Shown here: in pieces, positions 11,923 through 24,732 of the stretch
How the letters are laid out: the number at the start of each line of letters is the position of its first letter
Numbering within the stretch: the stretch's first letter is position 1
Source: Silene conica
Taxonomy: Eukaryota > Streptophyta > Magnoliopsida > Caryophyllales > Caryophyllaceae
NCBI GenBank assembly: GCA_029255685.2
Contig: CM055311.2
Location: 21,695,703-21,759,702 of the forward strand
DNA: 64,000 nucleotides
Reading direction: 5' to 3'
Translations under genes and position numbers: made by a program
Notes under the pieces: model-generated
Database searches by the model: none
Told to the model about the DNA's origin: nothing
The model's input: the letters and a program-made list of their open reading frames with translations, nothing else

Positions 11923-13173
11923 GATTATGATGATTAATGTTATTATTATTAATACTACTATTACTTATCCTTCTTCTTCTTCTTATTATTACGAGTGTTG
12001 TTAATATTATTAATATTATTAATATTGTTATTGGGATAATAATATCATTGTTAGTATGATTATTATTATTAGTAATATTGTTCATGTTAGTAATGATTCA
12101 AGTTGTTAAGTAATTTTATACAACAATGTGACGGTTATCAATAGTTCGTTTTTTTATGTTCTGTTATTTAATTGAAGTTAGTTATAAAAGTAATAAAGAT
12201 GGATTACCAAGTTAATTGAGGTAGTCAAGTTTAATACGGTCTCGTTATGCGTAATATATTATTTAAATAGTTAATAAAAAAATAGATATATTATATTAAT
12301 TTGCCTTATTGTATTACTTAGTGATTACCTATATTATATATGTTAGGTGACGATTTTGAAGTGGCATAATTCTGTTTACTTGTTGGCTTGCTATTGGATC
12401 ATATTGTTATCCAGGTAGGATACACTGGCACTATACTCTATGAAGTGTTATGAATAGATGTTTACTCTGAGATGTGTTATGAATGGATGTTGCCTTGTAT
12501 GTTATGGATGCAAGTATGAGTTATATGAGCATGATATTTAATGGTTATTTATTTTAGTGTTGCATTCACGAGCATGGCATATTCATTGGTTACTGAGAAA
12601 GATATGGATCAGATATTGTTCTGATATAAACCCCAGGGTGGTTCTGCAGACCACGCCTGGTGTCTTATCAGCTATTGAGCTGGTGTTCGGCGACGGCCGA
12701 TTATAGTCTGCCGGGAGGTTCGGTATGGCTGGGTGTTACGGGTTTGAGAATGAGATTGAGATTGAGCTCGAGCATATCATGGCATTGCATATCATTATTT
12801 GTTGCATTATGATCTTGTGTTATCCTACTCAACCGCGAGGTTGACAGTGTATTCGTGTGCACCTACGATGATCTGGAATGGGGAGTAGACTTTACAAGAA
12901 GAGACAGATGAGCTAGGAGCTGGGCCAGGAATGTGAAATGCAGACTTTGGACCGACTTAGAATTATGTCACATCTAGAGAAGTCATCAGTTGTATTTTCT
13001 TTTCCCGTTGAGCAGTAATTGTAATAACAAAAGTTAAAATTTTATCAGTTTTATATAAAGTACTTTGGTTGTTTTACTTTGTTATACACTATCTCGGACA
13101 TTCCCAGATGGTAAAAACTCTATTTATTTGAGAATGTCTTGCTAAAGGCTCTTAAATAAATGGGGGTGTTACA
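10321..13173 (+). repeat. LARD-1 right LTR
   Basis: Same ends and order of blocks as the left LTR, with the 182 bp block that is missing there (about 10409-10590). The third, inverted copy also carries the matching block, so the left LTR has the deletion. Confidence 0.88.
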
Positions 13174-14040
13174 AGGAGCGTAACCACGACTCCCTTGTGA
13201 GGGTGGCACTAGGTCCCGGAGTTGCATTTGGATCAGTCATTTTTTAAACGCAGATATTAAATGATCTACAAATGAGAAAAGTAAATAAACATGAGTAATC
13301 ATCGAATTTAAAATCTTTTAATCAAAGATAAATAACATAATATAATCGATCTCACTCAAACAATTATATAATGTATTCCAAGACCTAAATCCCGATTTGG
13401 TGAGTTAACCTTTTAACTGGTTCTACACTAGAACTCTCACTTGACAATTTCTTAAATTTATCTTTTAGTCCACAATGACTTCAATAGCTTTATTGAATCA
13501 TCGTGTTGAGTTCAACTAGTTCACAACACACTAATTACCCGAGGTAGAAGGGGTCCATATGGAGATAACAACGGGTCCTATATGCCCATCGACGAACAAG
13601 GGATTCATAGTAGTTTTGACTTAGAAAGGCTAATTTCTCAATTTTATGTAAAGTGAGATCCCATCACTATTTAAACTCATTTAAGTGAACTATTTGAGAT
13701 GAGTAGGAATAAGTGATGGACTAAATAAAACATCATATGTCAAAATGCAAAATAATCTACATGAGTCATTTTACATGCATATAAGTGGTTTGGTTTAGGC
13801 GGAATATAATGACATGCTAACCTTATAACTAAATTAGAATCAATTAAAGAACTCATCAATAGTTATGTATGTATAAATAAATGAATCAGTTTCTACCATT
13901 GTAACAAACACAACTTATTAAAGTACGTAAATATAAACTAGAAATCACTAAGGTGCCACTTATTGAATACTAACCTTATAACTAAATTAAATGTGTAGAA
14001 ATTGAAGTAAAAACTGCTATGAAAATTTGAAGTATGATCT
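13174..14040 (-). mobile_element. Copia-B fragment, leader next to the lost gag
   Basis: Minus-strand copia leader DNA. The stretch 13390-13690 resembles the leader of Copia-C at 52050-52400 in order and wording (for example the TAGAACTCTC and GGGATTCATRGT blocks). The left edge coincides with the end of LARD-1; the right edge near 14040, where long-LTR internal sequence starts, is approximate. No gag frame is present. Confidence 0.55.
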
Positions 14041-14616
14041 ATGTAACATGTAACTATATAACATTCATGGCTTGGGGCAACACATTCCACATATCACTAG
14101 ACATGGATTAATAAGGAAAATAGTAAAATAATAGCAAACATAAATCTCGAAATTCGACTACATTTGCATAGTAAGTCAAACCTCAAATTTCGTAAAGAAT
14201 AAGGCAATCAAATAAGAATTGTATACACGAATAGAATAGAAATAAAAGCACAATTGTCGACGTCACACATCACACATTTCGGCCTACTGGCCTTAACACA
14301 TAAGACTTACCTTGATTTCGCATCCTTCAACAAGTTTAGAATACATTCCAAATTACAGACATACACGATTTCTAACTACAAACAATAACAGATTCCTATG
14401 AAATCTAATTCCTTTAAATCCTCACCTCTCTGTTTTCCCTTCCCAAGGTATTCCCAGTTCAAATCTGAGAGGGCCAGGGTACGAATTAGGCGCGCTTTCC
14501 TAACCGTACTAAGGGGCTCCTAACAGTTTCGACCTGGGGTTCATTTATTTAGACACATCCTAAGTTCATTAAATTCATTGGTTCAGGCCTCAGGATCGTT
14601 CGCTCTGATACCACTT
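14041..14616 (-). mobile_element. LARD-2 internal fragment (inverted copy)
   Basis: Reverse-complement match to the primer-site side of the LARD-1 internal region, clearest at 14053-14110 and 14440-14600. The iMet primer site lies at 14602-14613 on the minus strand, next to the LTR. The rest of the internal region and the other LTR are missing. Confidence 0.75.
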
Positions 14617-17501
14617 TGTAACACCCCATTTATTTAAGAGCCTTTAACAAGACATTCTCAAATAAATAGAGTTGTTACCATCTCGGAATGTCCGAGGTAC
14701 TGAATAGCAAAGTAACTAAACCAAAGCACTTTATATAAAAACTGGTTAAATTTAAACTTTTATTATTACAACTTACGTAACTCAAACCGAAGTACCAAAA
14801 TACAAAAACCACTACAACGGAAACATTAAATTACAAAGCTACATCGTGATAGTCTGACTAAGTGGGCTAATAACTAGGTAAGCAAGTCAACATCCTCATG
14901 CTTCCCCATGAGCTCCCAAAACAGCTAACTCGAGACCTGTCAAAATCTACTCCCCATTCCGGATCATTGTAGGTGTACAAGAATACACTGTCAACCTCAC
15001 GGTTGAGTAGGATAACACAATAATAAATAATGCAACAATTATGATATGCAAATGCCATGATATGCTCGAGCTCAATCACAATCTCAATCTCAAACCCGAA
15101 ACACCAATCATAACCCGAAACACCAAGCCATACCGAACCTCCTGGCAGACTATAATCGGTCGTCACCGAACACCAGCTCAATAGCTGATAAGACACCAGG
15201 CCTGATCTGCAGAACCACCCTGGGCTTTATATCAGAACAACATCTGATTCACATCTTTCTCAGTAACCAATGCATATGCCGTGCTCATGAATGCAACAAT
15301 ACTCTTAATCAATAATCATGCTATTAAATAATGAAATGCCAATGCCAATAACAATAAGCATTACTCAATCCAACCAATATCATCACATCACATGTAAAAT
15401 GTCAACCAAGATAATCATATTAAACCGAGATTGAGTAGGTATATCCTACCTTTCAGCTAGCAAGTCCAAAACCAATTCGAGCAACCAAATGCAAGGTATC
15501 CGTCAACCAAAATCATCACCTTAAACAAGTAGTAGAAATACAATTACTGCTAATATTATAACTCAGTAAATATTGTTAATTTATATATCTATCTCGCGAT
15601 AACTACTTAACTACTTGGGCTAACTATAATTAAATAGAAATAATTAAAACAATGATAACGTAATTAAGCCCGATTAAAAACTTTATACGTGCCTCGACTA
15701 TTAGATAAACCGTCATCATACATTAAATAAATAAATAAACTTAGCTTTTAAAAACCCGTTCCCAAAAAAAAAAAAAATATATATATAATTTGGATCGAAG
15801 TATGTGTATTAAATCTCGACTCAACATTCAAACACAGGCACAACTAACGTAAACTAATTTACATTATTTATTTAGTCGATTAATAAGATACCGTCACAAA
15901 ATAAATTAACGAACTAAACTAACCACGAAACATAAACTAATACTAATACTAATTATGTAACTAAACTAATTAAATAAATTAACCAAATTAAAGACGCTAA
16001 AAAATTAGTGACTAAACATTAACTAACTAACCTACCCAACTACCTCCTGACAAACGAGGTAAACACGAAAACACGAAAACACGAAAACAGACAAACCCAA
16101 AAACAACCCATACCCGTGTACCTCTACTTCGTACCATCGCCACCACCAACCAAGCCACCCATGACCACCGCCAATAGTCCCGTCTTCTCCCCCGCACCGC
16201 CAGCCACGCATCCCACGCTTTGGTCACTCCTGACGGTCCCCACGACGACCACAAAAGGCTGCCCTAAACCACCTGTGCAAAACGCCAAAACTGCGGTTTC
16301 GGCGTCCTTGCTCCGGTCGCTACCACCTACTGCCGCCATCACAGCCACCACCATCACCCTCAATTACACTACCCTAAAGTCAACCCCGAGTCCCCACACG
16401 ACACACACCCAAACGCCATACCTACCACTTACTCCCTCGTCTGTTTTCGCATAAGCCCGTCGCTACCACCACCGTGACTCTCCACCCCTCACGGCCAATA
16501 CCCATAAACCAAGGAGGTTGCACTAACCCTATAAACCTTCCACCTACCACCCATATGCGACACCTATTTCTAACAGACTAAAACAACGACATAAACAAAC
16601 CCTAAATTCTGCGCCCCTGATCCGTTTTTGAACCCAACCACCACCACCACGGTGGTGTGTCACAGCAGGGTTTGGTCCGTCCTATTCCTATCGTCTATAC
16701 TAAGGTTTGGGTCAGACCTAAAGTGGGTCGGGTATAAAGGGTATTACACGGTTGTATAGATAAGACGGTCGTAAATAATAAAACGATAAACAAAGCGATA
16801 AAACGATAACACGACGTACCTTGATAAAACGATGGTTAGAACAAATTAAAAGAACTTGGAGAGGGGTTGTAGTAGGACGTAAGAGAAAGGAAGAAGAAGG
16901 GAAAAGAGAAAACCAAAAACAAACGCAGTAAGGTTGGAGGCGAAGTACGTAATTAGGGTTTTAGGAATAAAATAAAATATATGGTATATTATTTTATGTG
17001 GAAAGATAAATAGGAGAGTAAAAGAAAATAAGACAATTAAGTTTTTAGCTTATTTAAATTATATAATTAGTATTAGTAAATACTAATTAAATTAATTACA
17101 AGAATATAAAATGTAAGATAGTATTTCGGTCCATATAATATGAGTTATAGAAATATAAAAAAATATTAGTACTTACATGAGAATATATAAAAATAGGGTT
17201 TAAATACAATTACGAGTTAAATAAAAAAAAGAACTATAAGTATAGATGAGAAATAAATATAAAGTAGGAAATATATTTAATTATAAATGTATTGTTAAAA
17301 TTAAAGAAATACGAATGAAATGTCATTTTACGAAATAATCAACAAATATAAAGTAATTATAGAATAATTTATAATCGTAGAAATACGATTTATAAAACAA
17401 TAACCGTTTATGTAAAATACTTTATAAACATGCCTTTTGAAATACGTTTATAAAACCTGGTTTGACTGCCGTTGATCAAGGCTAACACACGGGGTATTAC
17501 A
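14617..17501 (-). repeat. LARD-2 LTR (inverted third copy)
   Basis: 2885 bp, reading on the minus strand from TGTAATACCCC at 17501 to GGGGTGTTACA at 14617. It shares the conserved block around 15000-15240 and the 3' end with the LARD-1 LTRs, but is more diverged and lacks the long ATT run. The Pro/Thr-rich frames around 16100-16450 are compositional and are not genes. Confidence 0.82.
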
Positions 17502-17579
17502 TGCAACATTTAAGCAATGAAGAAAAAAACATAAAACATAAAATCCTAGTGTGGCCTATCCTATGAAAACAGTAAATAC
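17502..17579 (-). mobile_element. Copia-B leader fragment left of Copia-D
   Basis: Contains AAATCCTAGTGTGGCC, which matches the Copia-C leader at about 52537-52550. The sequence right of Copia-D (29654 on) matches the adjoining stretch, so Copia-D inserted here into a minus-strand copia leader. Confidence 0.6.
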
Positions 17580-18895
17580 TGTTGGAGGTAGTGTCCTCGA
17601 CAATAGTGTGTTAACATAATTAAAACTCATCTGAATGAAACACAATTGGGAGTGTTACTCTTTTAAAGTCAACTGATCAACATTTACCGATAATGATTGG
17701 CTGTCTAGAGTTTGACATTATCGTCATATGATGGTGGTGATCAGTTGATCCCTTAAGGTCATATCTTTAAGGAATTTCGTCTAAATGGAATAATTAATTA
17801 ATATCGTATTAGATACGAATTAATTAATAACTGACAATTTGGAAATAATTTTACATGACGAATATTTTATAATGGGATTATAATAATAATAGTCAAAGTA
17901 ATAAAATCGTTTTATTACTCGGTTTTTATTTATTCGTTTAGGAAACGATTAAATTGAGAATGAACACGGTTGATCATAAAATTACAAAGAGTTGCAATTA
18001 AATTATGATATTACATTTTTATACAATAATAATTTCGAATTATTAGTATAATTATTTAAATGTAATAAATTTGTAAATTATGGATTCTAATAGTTAAAAT
18101 TGCATGATTAACAAATTGGGTCATGTGTTATGGGACATGTGTGACATGTTACAAATTAACACAATTGACAAAGATAAAATAGGTCCATTTTAGACCTCAT
18201 TTGAACCGTGTAAAATGGAGTATGTAAGTGAAATTGTGTGTGTAAGTAAGTAAAAGGATTGAGTGTTATACAAAGGGAATATTTGTGTAAGGCATATTCT
18301 TGCTTTTGTGTAAGTAAAAGAGAAGCATGCATAGGCCATAGATGGCTTGTGATAGCCGGCCAAAGTGAAGAGCAAGCAAGCTCATTTTGTCCTTTAAATA
18401 CTACACTATACTACATACTCACACTAATGGTTAGTTGTTGATGCTTAATCAATTTATCCAATACTACAACATCATTCTCTCTAAGTTTTTCTAGTAAAAT
18501 AGTTTTTCTAAGAAAATAAATTATTTCCTATACTAATAATATTAAGGGTAATATTATTACTATTTCTAGTATACTAATTCTATTTTTCTAGTAACAAAAA
18601 TAGTCTTAGTTTGAGATCGGGTCCTTGATACGTATCTTTTGGAGACGATTTTTGTTAGATTGTTATAAGGGTATTTCGGTTATTTGAAGACTCAAATAAT
18701 AGGTGATTATTGAGTATAAACCTTCTAAAACCAATGTAAGGACAATCACATCTTATGATATCATCATGCATGCATAAGATCTAATTAAGTACTGTAAAAA
18801 AAAAAAAAAAGATCTAATTAAGTTTTATAACCTAAACTTAAAGAAACAAAACTCACATTAGATTTGAGTATAAATCAGGAACTTAGTTTCCAACA
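17580..18895 (+). repeat. Copia-D 5' LTR
   Basis: Starts TGTTGGAGGTAGTGTCC and ends TTAGTTTCCAACA. A run of A (18797-18811) followed by a short duplication of GATCTAATTAAGT is absent from the 3' LTR. Otherwise the two LTRs differ by scattered substitutions, so insertion is not ancient. Confidence 0.92.
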
Positions 18896-21367
18896 AGTGG
18901 TATCAGAGCATTACGGTTGTTGCATGCATGATCGGATTCATGTTTTATGTTAAACGGACAAACATACATATCTCGAATTTTTTTTTATTATGATAAATCA
19001 CAAAATAATTTTGCATGTTAAAGTTTCTGATTCTAAAATGGTTTTATGACATAAAAATATTTTTATGGATTTTTATTGTTCATTTTTATATTTATTTGTA
19101 TATTTTGTAGTTTAAATCGGTTTTAAACAACAATTAATGGGAAAAATAGTTAAAAATAGTTTCTGGCCGAGATTTTTTGGTATGTTCTCACATGCATATT
19201 TTATATATTGTATTTGAATTTTCGTAAAAAATGGAGTTATTATGCATGGATTATGAATTTTATGAGATAAATAGTCATAATATGAGTTAAAATGGGTATA
19301 GAAGGTTATATTTCGAATTTGACCTTAAAAATTTTATGAGAAGTCACATGAAATATATAAAGTACCTGTATAAATTTTCGAAATTATTGGACTTATTTTG
19401 CATGATTAATGATTTTTATAGTAAAAATCGCATTAATAGTGACTTAAATTCGACTTTAATAGTTATAGTTGGAATTTTTCCATAACAATTTTACAAAATG
19501 TCACATACAATATTTACAGAATGTATATAATTTTTGAGAATTTATTCTCAAGTGATGCATAATTTGTGATTTTAATAGTTAAAATCGGCTAAACAATGAC
19601 TTATTGTGTTAAAAATAGTTAATCTTAAGATTATGGCATAAACTTTTACCCATAAATGTCTTATATAATAGGAACATCAGATCTAAAAATTGGATATCAA
19701 AAAGTTTCTGTGTTTTATGATTATTATTTTTTATGAGTTAATTAGTTAATAATCGTAATTTATGAGTCTTAAAAATAAAATTTCGAGTATGGTCTGTAAT
19801 TTTTGGTCATTTTCAGATTCTAATATATATTGTAGGATGACTAAAAATTTATAGCAATTTATTGCAAGTTTTTATAATTTAAATCGGATTTTAACCATAA
19901 AAACGCCTATTATACGATTTATTTAAGAAATAAACTATAAATATTTGCATAAGACCATTTTATTAATTCTTAATTTTTAGAAAATTTCCAGAAAGTTTAA
20001 AATTTTTGAATTTTAAATTTCGAATTTTTATTGACTCATTTGGCCATATTTTGTTTATTTTTCCCGAAAATAAAAGTAATTTATGAACAATAATGCAAAA
20101 TCAAGTTAAATCATGATCAAACATTAGTAGAGACTAAACATTGATTCCTAAACTATGTTAGGATGATTAACTTGTACATAAATTAGATTTATGTAATTTT
20201 GATGATTTTAATTGTTAAAGTCGCACATATCCGTAAAAACCGTAAACAAATATGAGATATTTGCTCCCATAAGGCGATTTGGCATTAAAAATTGAGCATG
20301 TGCATACATATTTTATTATTGCAATTTTATGAATGTCATTATTGAATGTTTTTATATAATTTGGAATTATGTAATTTTTCTTAGTATGACCTTAGTTTTA
20401 ATCAATATTACCCGTAATGAAAGGGGATATCGATTCGGTTGTAATTTATGTGATCTCGTATCACGAATTTGTAATTTAAATTTAATTTTCAGTTTTACAA
20501 TAGAAAAGTTGTATTATTTTATTGTAATTCCGGAGATCCAAAAGACGGTGCCATACGGAAAGGAGTTCCGACAAGACGGTATTTTCTTGGATGGCGTGCC
20601 AATGAAGTTCAAGGGGCCATGGAGTTGGTTTCCGAATTTGTAATAGTTAATTAGTTTTTACTATTACTAGGAAGGCCATACTAGGATTTTATTGCTTTAT
20701 TGCTTTTATTTTTGCATTATTTATATGTTTGCATGCATAGCCAAATCGCCATAAACATGCATATTAGTTTAGATCGTTAAAAACGACCGTGTCAATTATA
20801 ATTATCGAGTTTACCGATTTAATTCGCTTAAAGGAGATAGATAATAAATTGACAAGACCTCTATATTAAACAAAACAATTGAGAATTAGCCTTACCAAAT
20901 AGTAGAACCCATGAGCTTCTATTTCGTGGGATGGTGCTAGTCCAGTGGGCAGTACGAACCTCATTACGTAGGATAAGTGGGGCGATGAGGTGGATTCAGT
21001 CCAGTGGGCGGATCGCATCTCGATGCAATTGAAATTTGGTTTGTACTCAACGGAAGTGTAGAGGACCAGTGGTCAATGTGTTCCGGGCTAAGATGAATAA
21101 ATTATGATTTGTCATCAACCAAGAGTTCTATGGTGGAACCAGTTTATTTTAACCCACCAAACCATATCAATGGGTCAGAGTTCCAGTGGTTCACGATTTC
21201 GGGGGTATGGGTTTGGGTCTTGGAATCATTTATAAAATTGGATAGAGGCCATTTTATAGATGCATCAACTTAGTAAAAATGTTTACAAGTTAAAGTTAAA
21301 ACGATTAGCATTTAATTTCTTCATATGTTTAAAATTTTGTAGTTAAATCTTCAAATCAATATCAATC
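18896..21367 (+). other. Copia-D leader with primer binding site
   Basis: TGGTATCAGAGC at 18898-18909 matches the usual plant iMet-tRNA primer site, two bases after the LTR. About 2.4 kb of AT-rich leader follows without a supported gene. Near its end (20930-21200) the word CCAGTGG recurs four times. A 104-codon frame at 20329-20643 has no recognised family and no counterpart that I can find in the related leader, so I do not call it a gene. Confidence 0.8.
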
Positions 21368-21748
21368 ATGACCGCTTCCACTACTTCAAACACTTCATGG
21401 TTACATTCCTTCATGGATCGCTGTAAGCTAGAAAAGAATGGGGCAAACTTTGCCGATTGGGATGCCCAACTATTGTTGGCGGCAGAAGGTGACGGTAAGA
21501 CCGAATTCCTCATCGAAGAATCACCTCCTGAACCTGCAGAAAATGCCACCGCCGCAGCAAGGCGGCCCTATGATACTTATCAGAAGGAGTCTGCGGCAAT
21601 CAAAAATGTTTTGATCTTCTCGATGGAGCCGGAACTGCAAAGGAGTGCCATAAAGATTGGCACGACCTATGAGATCTACTCCAGGCTTGTGACAATGTTC
21701 TCGAAGCCTTCGAGAATTGTCCAATAGGAGGCGGCATCAGCCTTCTTT
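21368..21748 (+). pseudogene. Copia-D gag, N-terminal part, split by a solo LTR
   Basis: From the ATG at 21368 the frame encodes a copia Gag start with MDRCKLEKNGANFADWDAQL, close in wording to the Gag of Copia-C. It stops at a TAG (21725-21727) two codons after PSRIV, where the relative reads Q-Y-E. The sequence then continues as gag-like for a few codons until the solo LTR begins at 21749. Gag forms the particle for packaging RNA; this copy cannot make a full one. Confidence 0.85.
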
Positions 21749-22504
21749 TGTAAAACCCCTCGGGAAAGCGGAAATTTAAAACATACAAAGTACTAAAAAT
21801 GCAGTGGAATTAAAACTTTTTAAACATAACAACATGCGAGGTGAATTAAAAATGAAACTGGAAACTGATATAAACAAAATAGATAAGTATAACAGTTCTT
21901 TGTACGAAAACCAAATATATACAAAGCCTGGGATGGAACATCCATACAGGCACCAAAAGATAAACAGTATCAAAACTAGAGTCTAGCTACTCGAAAGGTG
22001 TAAGTCATATGATGACAAGTGGATCATGACTCGCTATCTCTCAATGAACCCCGTCCAACCTGCATGTACCTACATATATGAAAACATGTACGCCACAATC
22101 AGTGGGGAGTGACTAGAGTTCTCCTAGCCACCTTTTGTAACGACACGTAACAAGCAATACAAACAGAACACTCCAACATATATAAACATGTGAAACATAT
22201 CAATATCTCAATAACTGATCTCATACTATCATGCAATCACTAATGCACGGCTCTCAACCAACTTTGGAAACCATTTGGAAGGAGAGTCGGTTTTCCTACC
22301 GGTTACCCGGTCGGGGGGTCTTTCAGTCCAAACCATTTACGAAACTGACTTAAGAGTCATCCAATGCCTTGGATGAACAATATCAAAGTCAAGGTACTAT
22401 AAACATCACTACCATCATGCATATCTGACACTGTACCAACTCTAGGCAAGCAGATAAACTCAACAGGTATAAGGTTCAGCGGTCAACTTAAGACATAACC
22501 TATA

Positions 22505-23110
22505 TACCAATCATTCAGCAAGTAAAAAGGTCCAGAGGCGACATCTTAACGCATAACCTAGATACCAAGTTCACAATATCAAGCAAGGACTCAGAGGCGA
22601 AAACTCAACGCATGGACCGGCTATCAATAAGATACTAGACTGAGAGGCGAAAACTCAACGCATGGACTAGCACTCAATTCACAATGACAAGTAAGGAACT
22701 CAGAGGCGAAAACTCAACGCATATTCCCCTACTACAACACAAGATACTAGACTCAGAGGCGAAAACTCAACGCATGTTCTAGCACCAAACACCTGCACTC
22801 CGGGTAAGGTATGACAACCTGACTGCCCCGTCGTGCAGTTGCTCTACTCGTCTGACTCAGAGGCCAGCTTAAGGCATGTCCTGACGCGATCACTCAAACA
22901 TGTCTGGACTCAGAGGCGAAAACTCAACGCATGTCCCAGACACGACAATCAAACATGTATGGAGCTCAGAGGCAACATCTTAACGCATACCTCCATACAC
23001 GACAAACAAACACATATAGGGCTCAGAGGCGACACCTTAACGCATACCCCTATATATGACAACCATCCTACGTACTAAGTTCAGAGGCGACATCTTAACG
23101 CATAACTTAA
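22505..23110 (-). repeat. tandem field of about 11 units with core CAGAGGCGAAAACTCAACGC
   Basis: A core of about 23 bp (variants with GACATCTTAACGCAT) recurs roughly every 50-60 bp, separated by less conserved words. Units are clear at about 22532, 22589, 22640, 22701, 22755, 22910, 22966, 23022 and 23080, with weaker ones at 22478 and 22856. It lies in the solo LTR. Confidence 0.85.
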
Positions 23111-23389
23111 TACGCATCACTATAAAAGCATTCAATTCAATAACTAACTCTTTCTTTCTTATCACTTATGTTTCTAGTCAACACTTAATTGACCTTGGGA
23201 ACTAAGTTGAGGGAGAGCCGGTTTCCCTTTCGGTTACCCGACCGGGGGTCTCTATCCTCACTCCATTCCCGAACCCAATATAGTGTCGCCCATCCTCCGG
23301 GGACCTCAAACACACATCAAAGGTACAAGGAACGAGTTTCAATCAAAACCGAATAAACCTTTGAAAGTTATAAGTAAAACAATGAGAAC

Positions 23390-23790
23390 AGGGGCTCTCA
23401 GCCGGTCCCAGACCGTCTGCCGGTCCACCGGCTGGGAGTCCCTTCCCATGCCAATCAACCGTCTGAAAATAAATGAGAAGAGGCTCTCAGCCGGTGGACC
23501 GTCCGCCGGCCAGCCGGCTTGGAGTCCCTTCCCATAAGCCAAACTTCAAATCTTAAATATAAGGAGTGACTCTCAGCCGGTGTACCGGCTGCCGGCCTGC
23601 CGGCTGGGAGTCACTTTCCCAAGCCTTTGCAAACTTTGGAAACGCACAAGAAGGATCCTGAGCCGGTCGACCGGCGGCCGACTAACCCGCTCAGAAACCT
23701 TTCTCACATTTCAGAACATTCAAAAGAAGACACCCCGACTCTGAGCCGGCCGACCGGCTGCCGGTCAGCCCACCGGCTCAGAGTCCGCTG
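23390..23790. repeat. five GC-rich palindromic units (GAGCCGGTCGACCGG type)
   Basis: Five stretches about 60-90 bp apart each open with CTCAGCCGG or TGAGCCGG, pass through CCGGYNGMCCGG-like words, and close with CCGGCTGGGAGTC or CGGCTCAGAGTCC. Each can fold into a hairpin because opening and closing words are complementary. GC content is far above the surroundings. Confidence 0.75.
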
Positions 23791-24732
23791 TACGCAAAAT
23801 CGCATTTTCCTAAAACATTCAAATCTCCTCTAATCGATTCAAGACTTCTAAAATTGCAACATATGAAGTTTAGTTATCACATATAATCATCAAATACACT
23901 AACTACCAGCAATTAATTCCACAAACAATCCTCAATAAGAATATTACTTGTATCCGTCTTAAGCACAATTTTCTGAAATTCAACAACTAGGCATGTGAAA
24001 CATCATCAAGGCAAATGAATATCATACACATGTATTCCTAGCATGATTTCTAACTCATTGAACATAAACCATATGGAAAATCAGAAACTTAAACATCTTA
24101 AACATGTAAAGTGCTAATATTACAAGTAAAGGCCGAGTTTCTCATAATTGTCACCTTAAAAGCAATTCCGATTAAAGCTCCTCTTCCACCACGTAGCTAT
24201 CCACACTAGGGTCGTCTAAACCTTCACCTACAATCAAGAAACACGGGTTTTAGAGCTTAAAGGCGAATTCTACAAAAACAGCCCAAATTTCGAATTGAAG
24301 GGAACGGAAATTGGAAGTGACAGATGACTTGCAAATTTCATGAGGATTCCGAAAATGTAATTATTACCTTGATTCGGAAAGCGGATGATGATTGAAATTG
24401 GGTTTTAAGCTTGAGTTTTAAGGATGAAATGAAGATGAATGAAGAACAGTGTTCTTATTTTTGAGGGTGAATTGTGTCGACAAACACACAAGGGTTTAGG
24501 GGTTTTATGTGTCCTTTCCGTTTCAAAGGAAAACGGGTTTGGTAACATGAACGGGTTTTATGTTATGAATTCAAGTTGCCAAGTTGTATTCGTCTTAAGG
24601 ACTTAAGGTTCTTAAGACGGATCTTACAGTTTATTAAAAATACTTCTCAATAAATTATTAAAATATTATTTTTATTACTTAAATTAATTAAAAACCCTTA
24701 AAATATATTTTATAAAAATACGGGATGTTACA

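Larger units (their letters stand above)
5224..13173 (+). mobile_element. LARD-1: gene-less long-LTR retrotransposon
   Basis: Two direct repeats of 2650 and 2853 bp, both starting TGTAATACCCCG and ending GGGGTGTTACA, enclose 2447 bp with a tRNA-iMet primer site at the left and a polypurine tract at the right. No gag or pol similarity and no frame longer than about 81 codons is present. This fits a large retrotransposon derivative mobilised by proteins of another element. Long LTRs with this start and an iMet primer site are common in Tekay-like chromoviruses, so that parent lineage is my inference. The left flank is an internal tail and the right flank AGGAG shows no matching target duplication. 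Confidence 0.85.
21749..24732 (-). mobile_element. solo long LTR inserted in Copia-D gag
   Basis: 2984 bp with TG...CA ends, flanked by a perfect 5 bp target duplication TCTTT (21744-21748 and 24733-24737). On the minus strand it starts TGTAACATCCCGTATTTTT, similar to the LARD LTR starts, and ends GGGGTTTTACA. No primer site, polypurine tract or gene lies inside. It is read as the product of LTR-LTR recombination of a complete element. It contains two internal repeat fields, listed separately. Confidence 0.9.

Noticed and set aside
16027..16454. Pro/Thr-rich and Val/Gly-rich frames in the inverted long LTR
   Set aside because: Compositional frames in an LTR; the matching part of the other LTRs does not keep them.
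18190..18441. 60-codon frames repeated at 28981-29232
   Set aside because: They lie in the Copia-D LTRs, overlap on both strands and repeat only because the LTRs repeat.
20329..20643. 104-codon frame in the Copia-D leader as a gene
   Set aside because: No recognisable domain and no counterpart found in the related Copia-C leader; AT-rich leader DNA often opens frames of this size.
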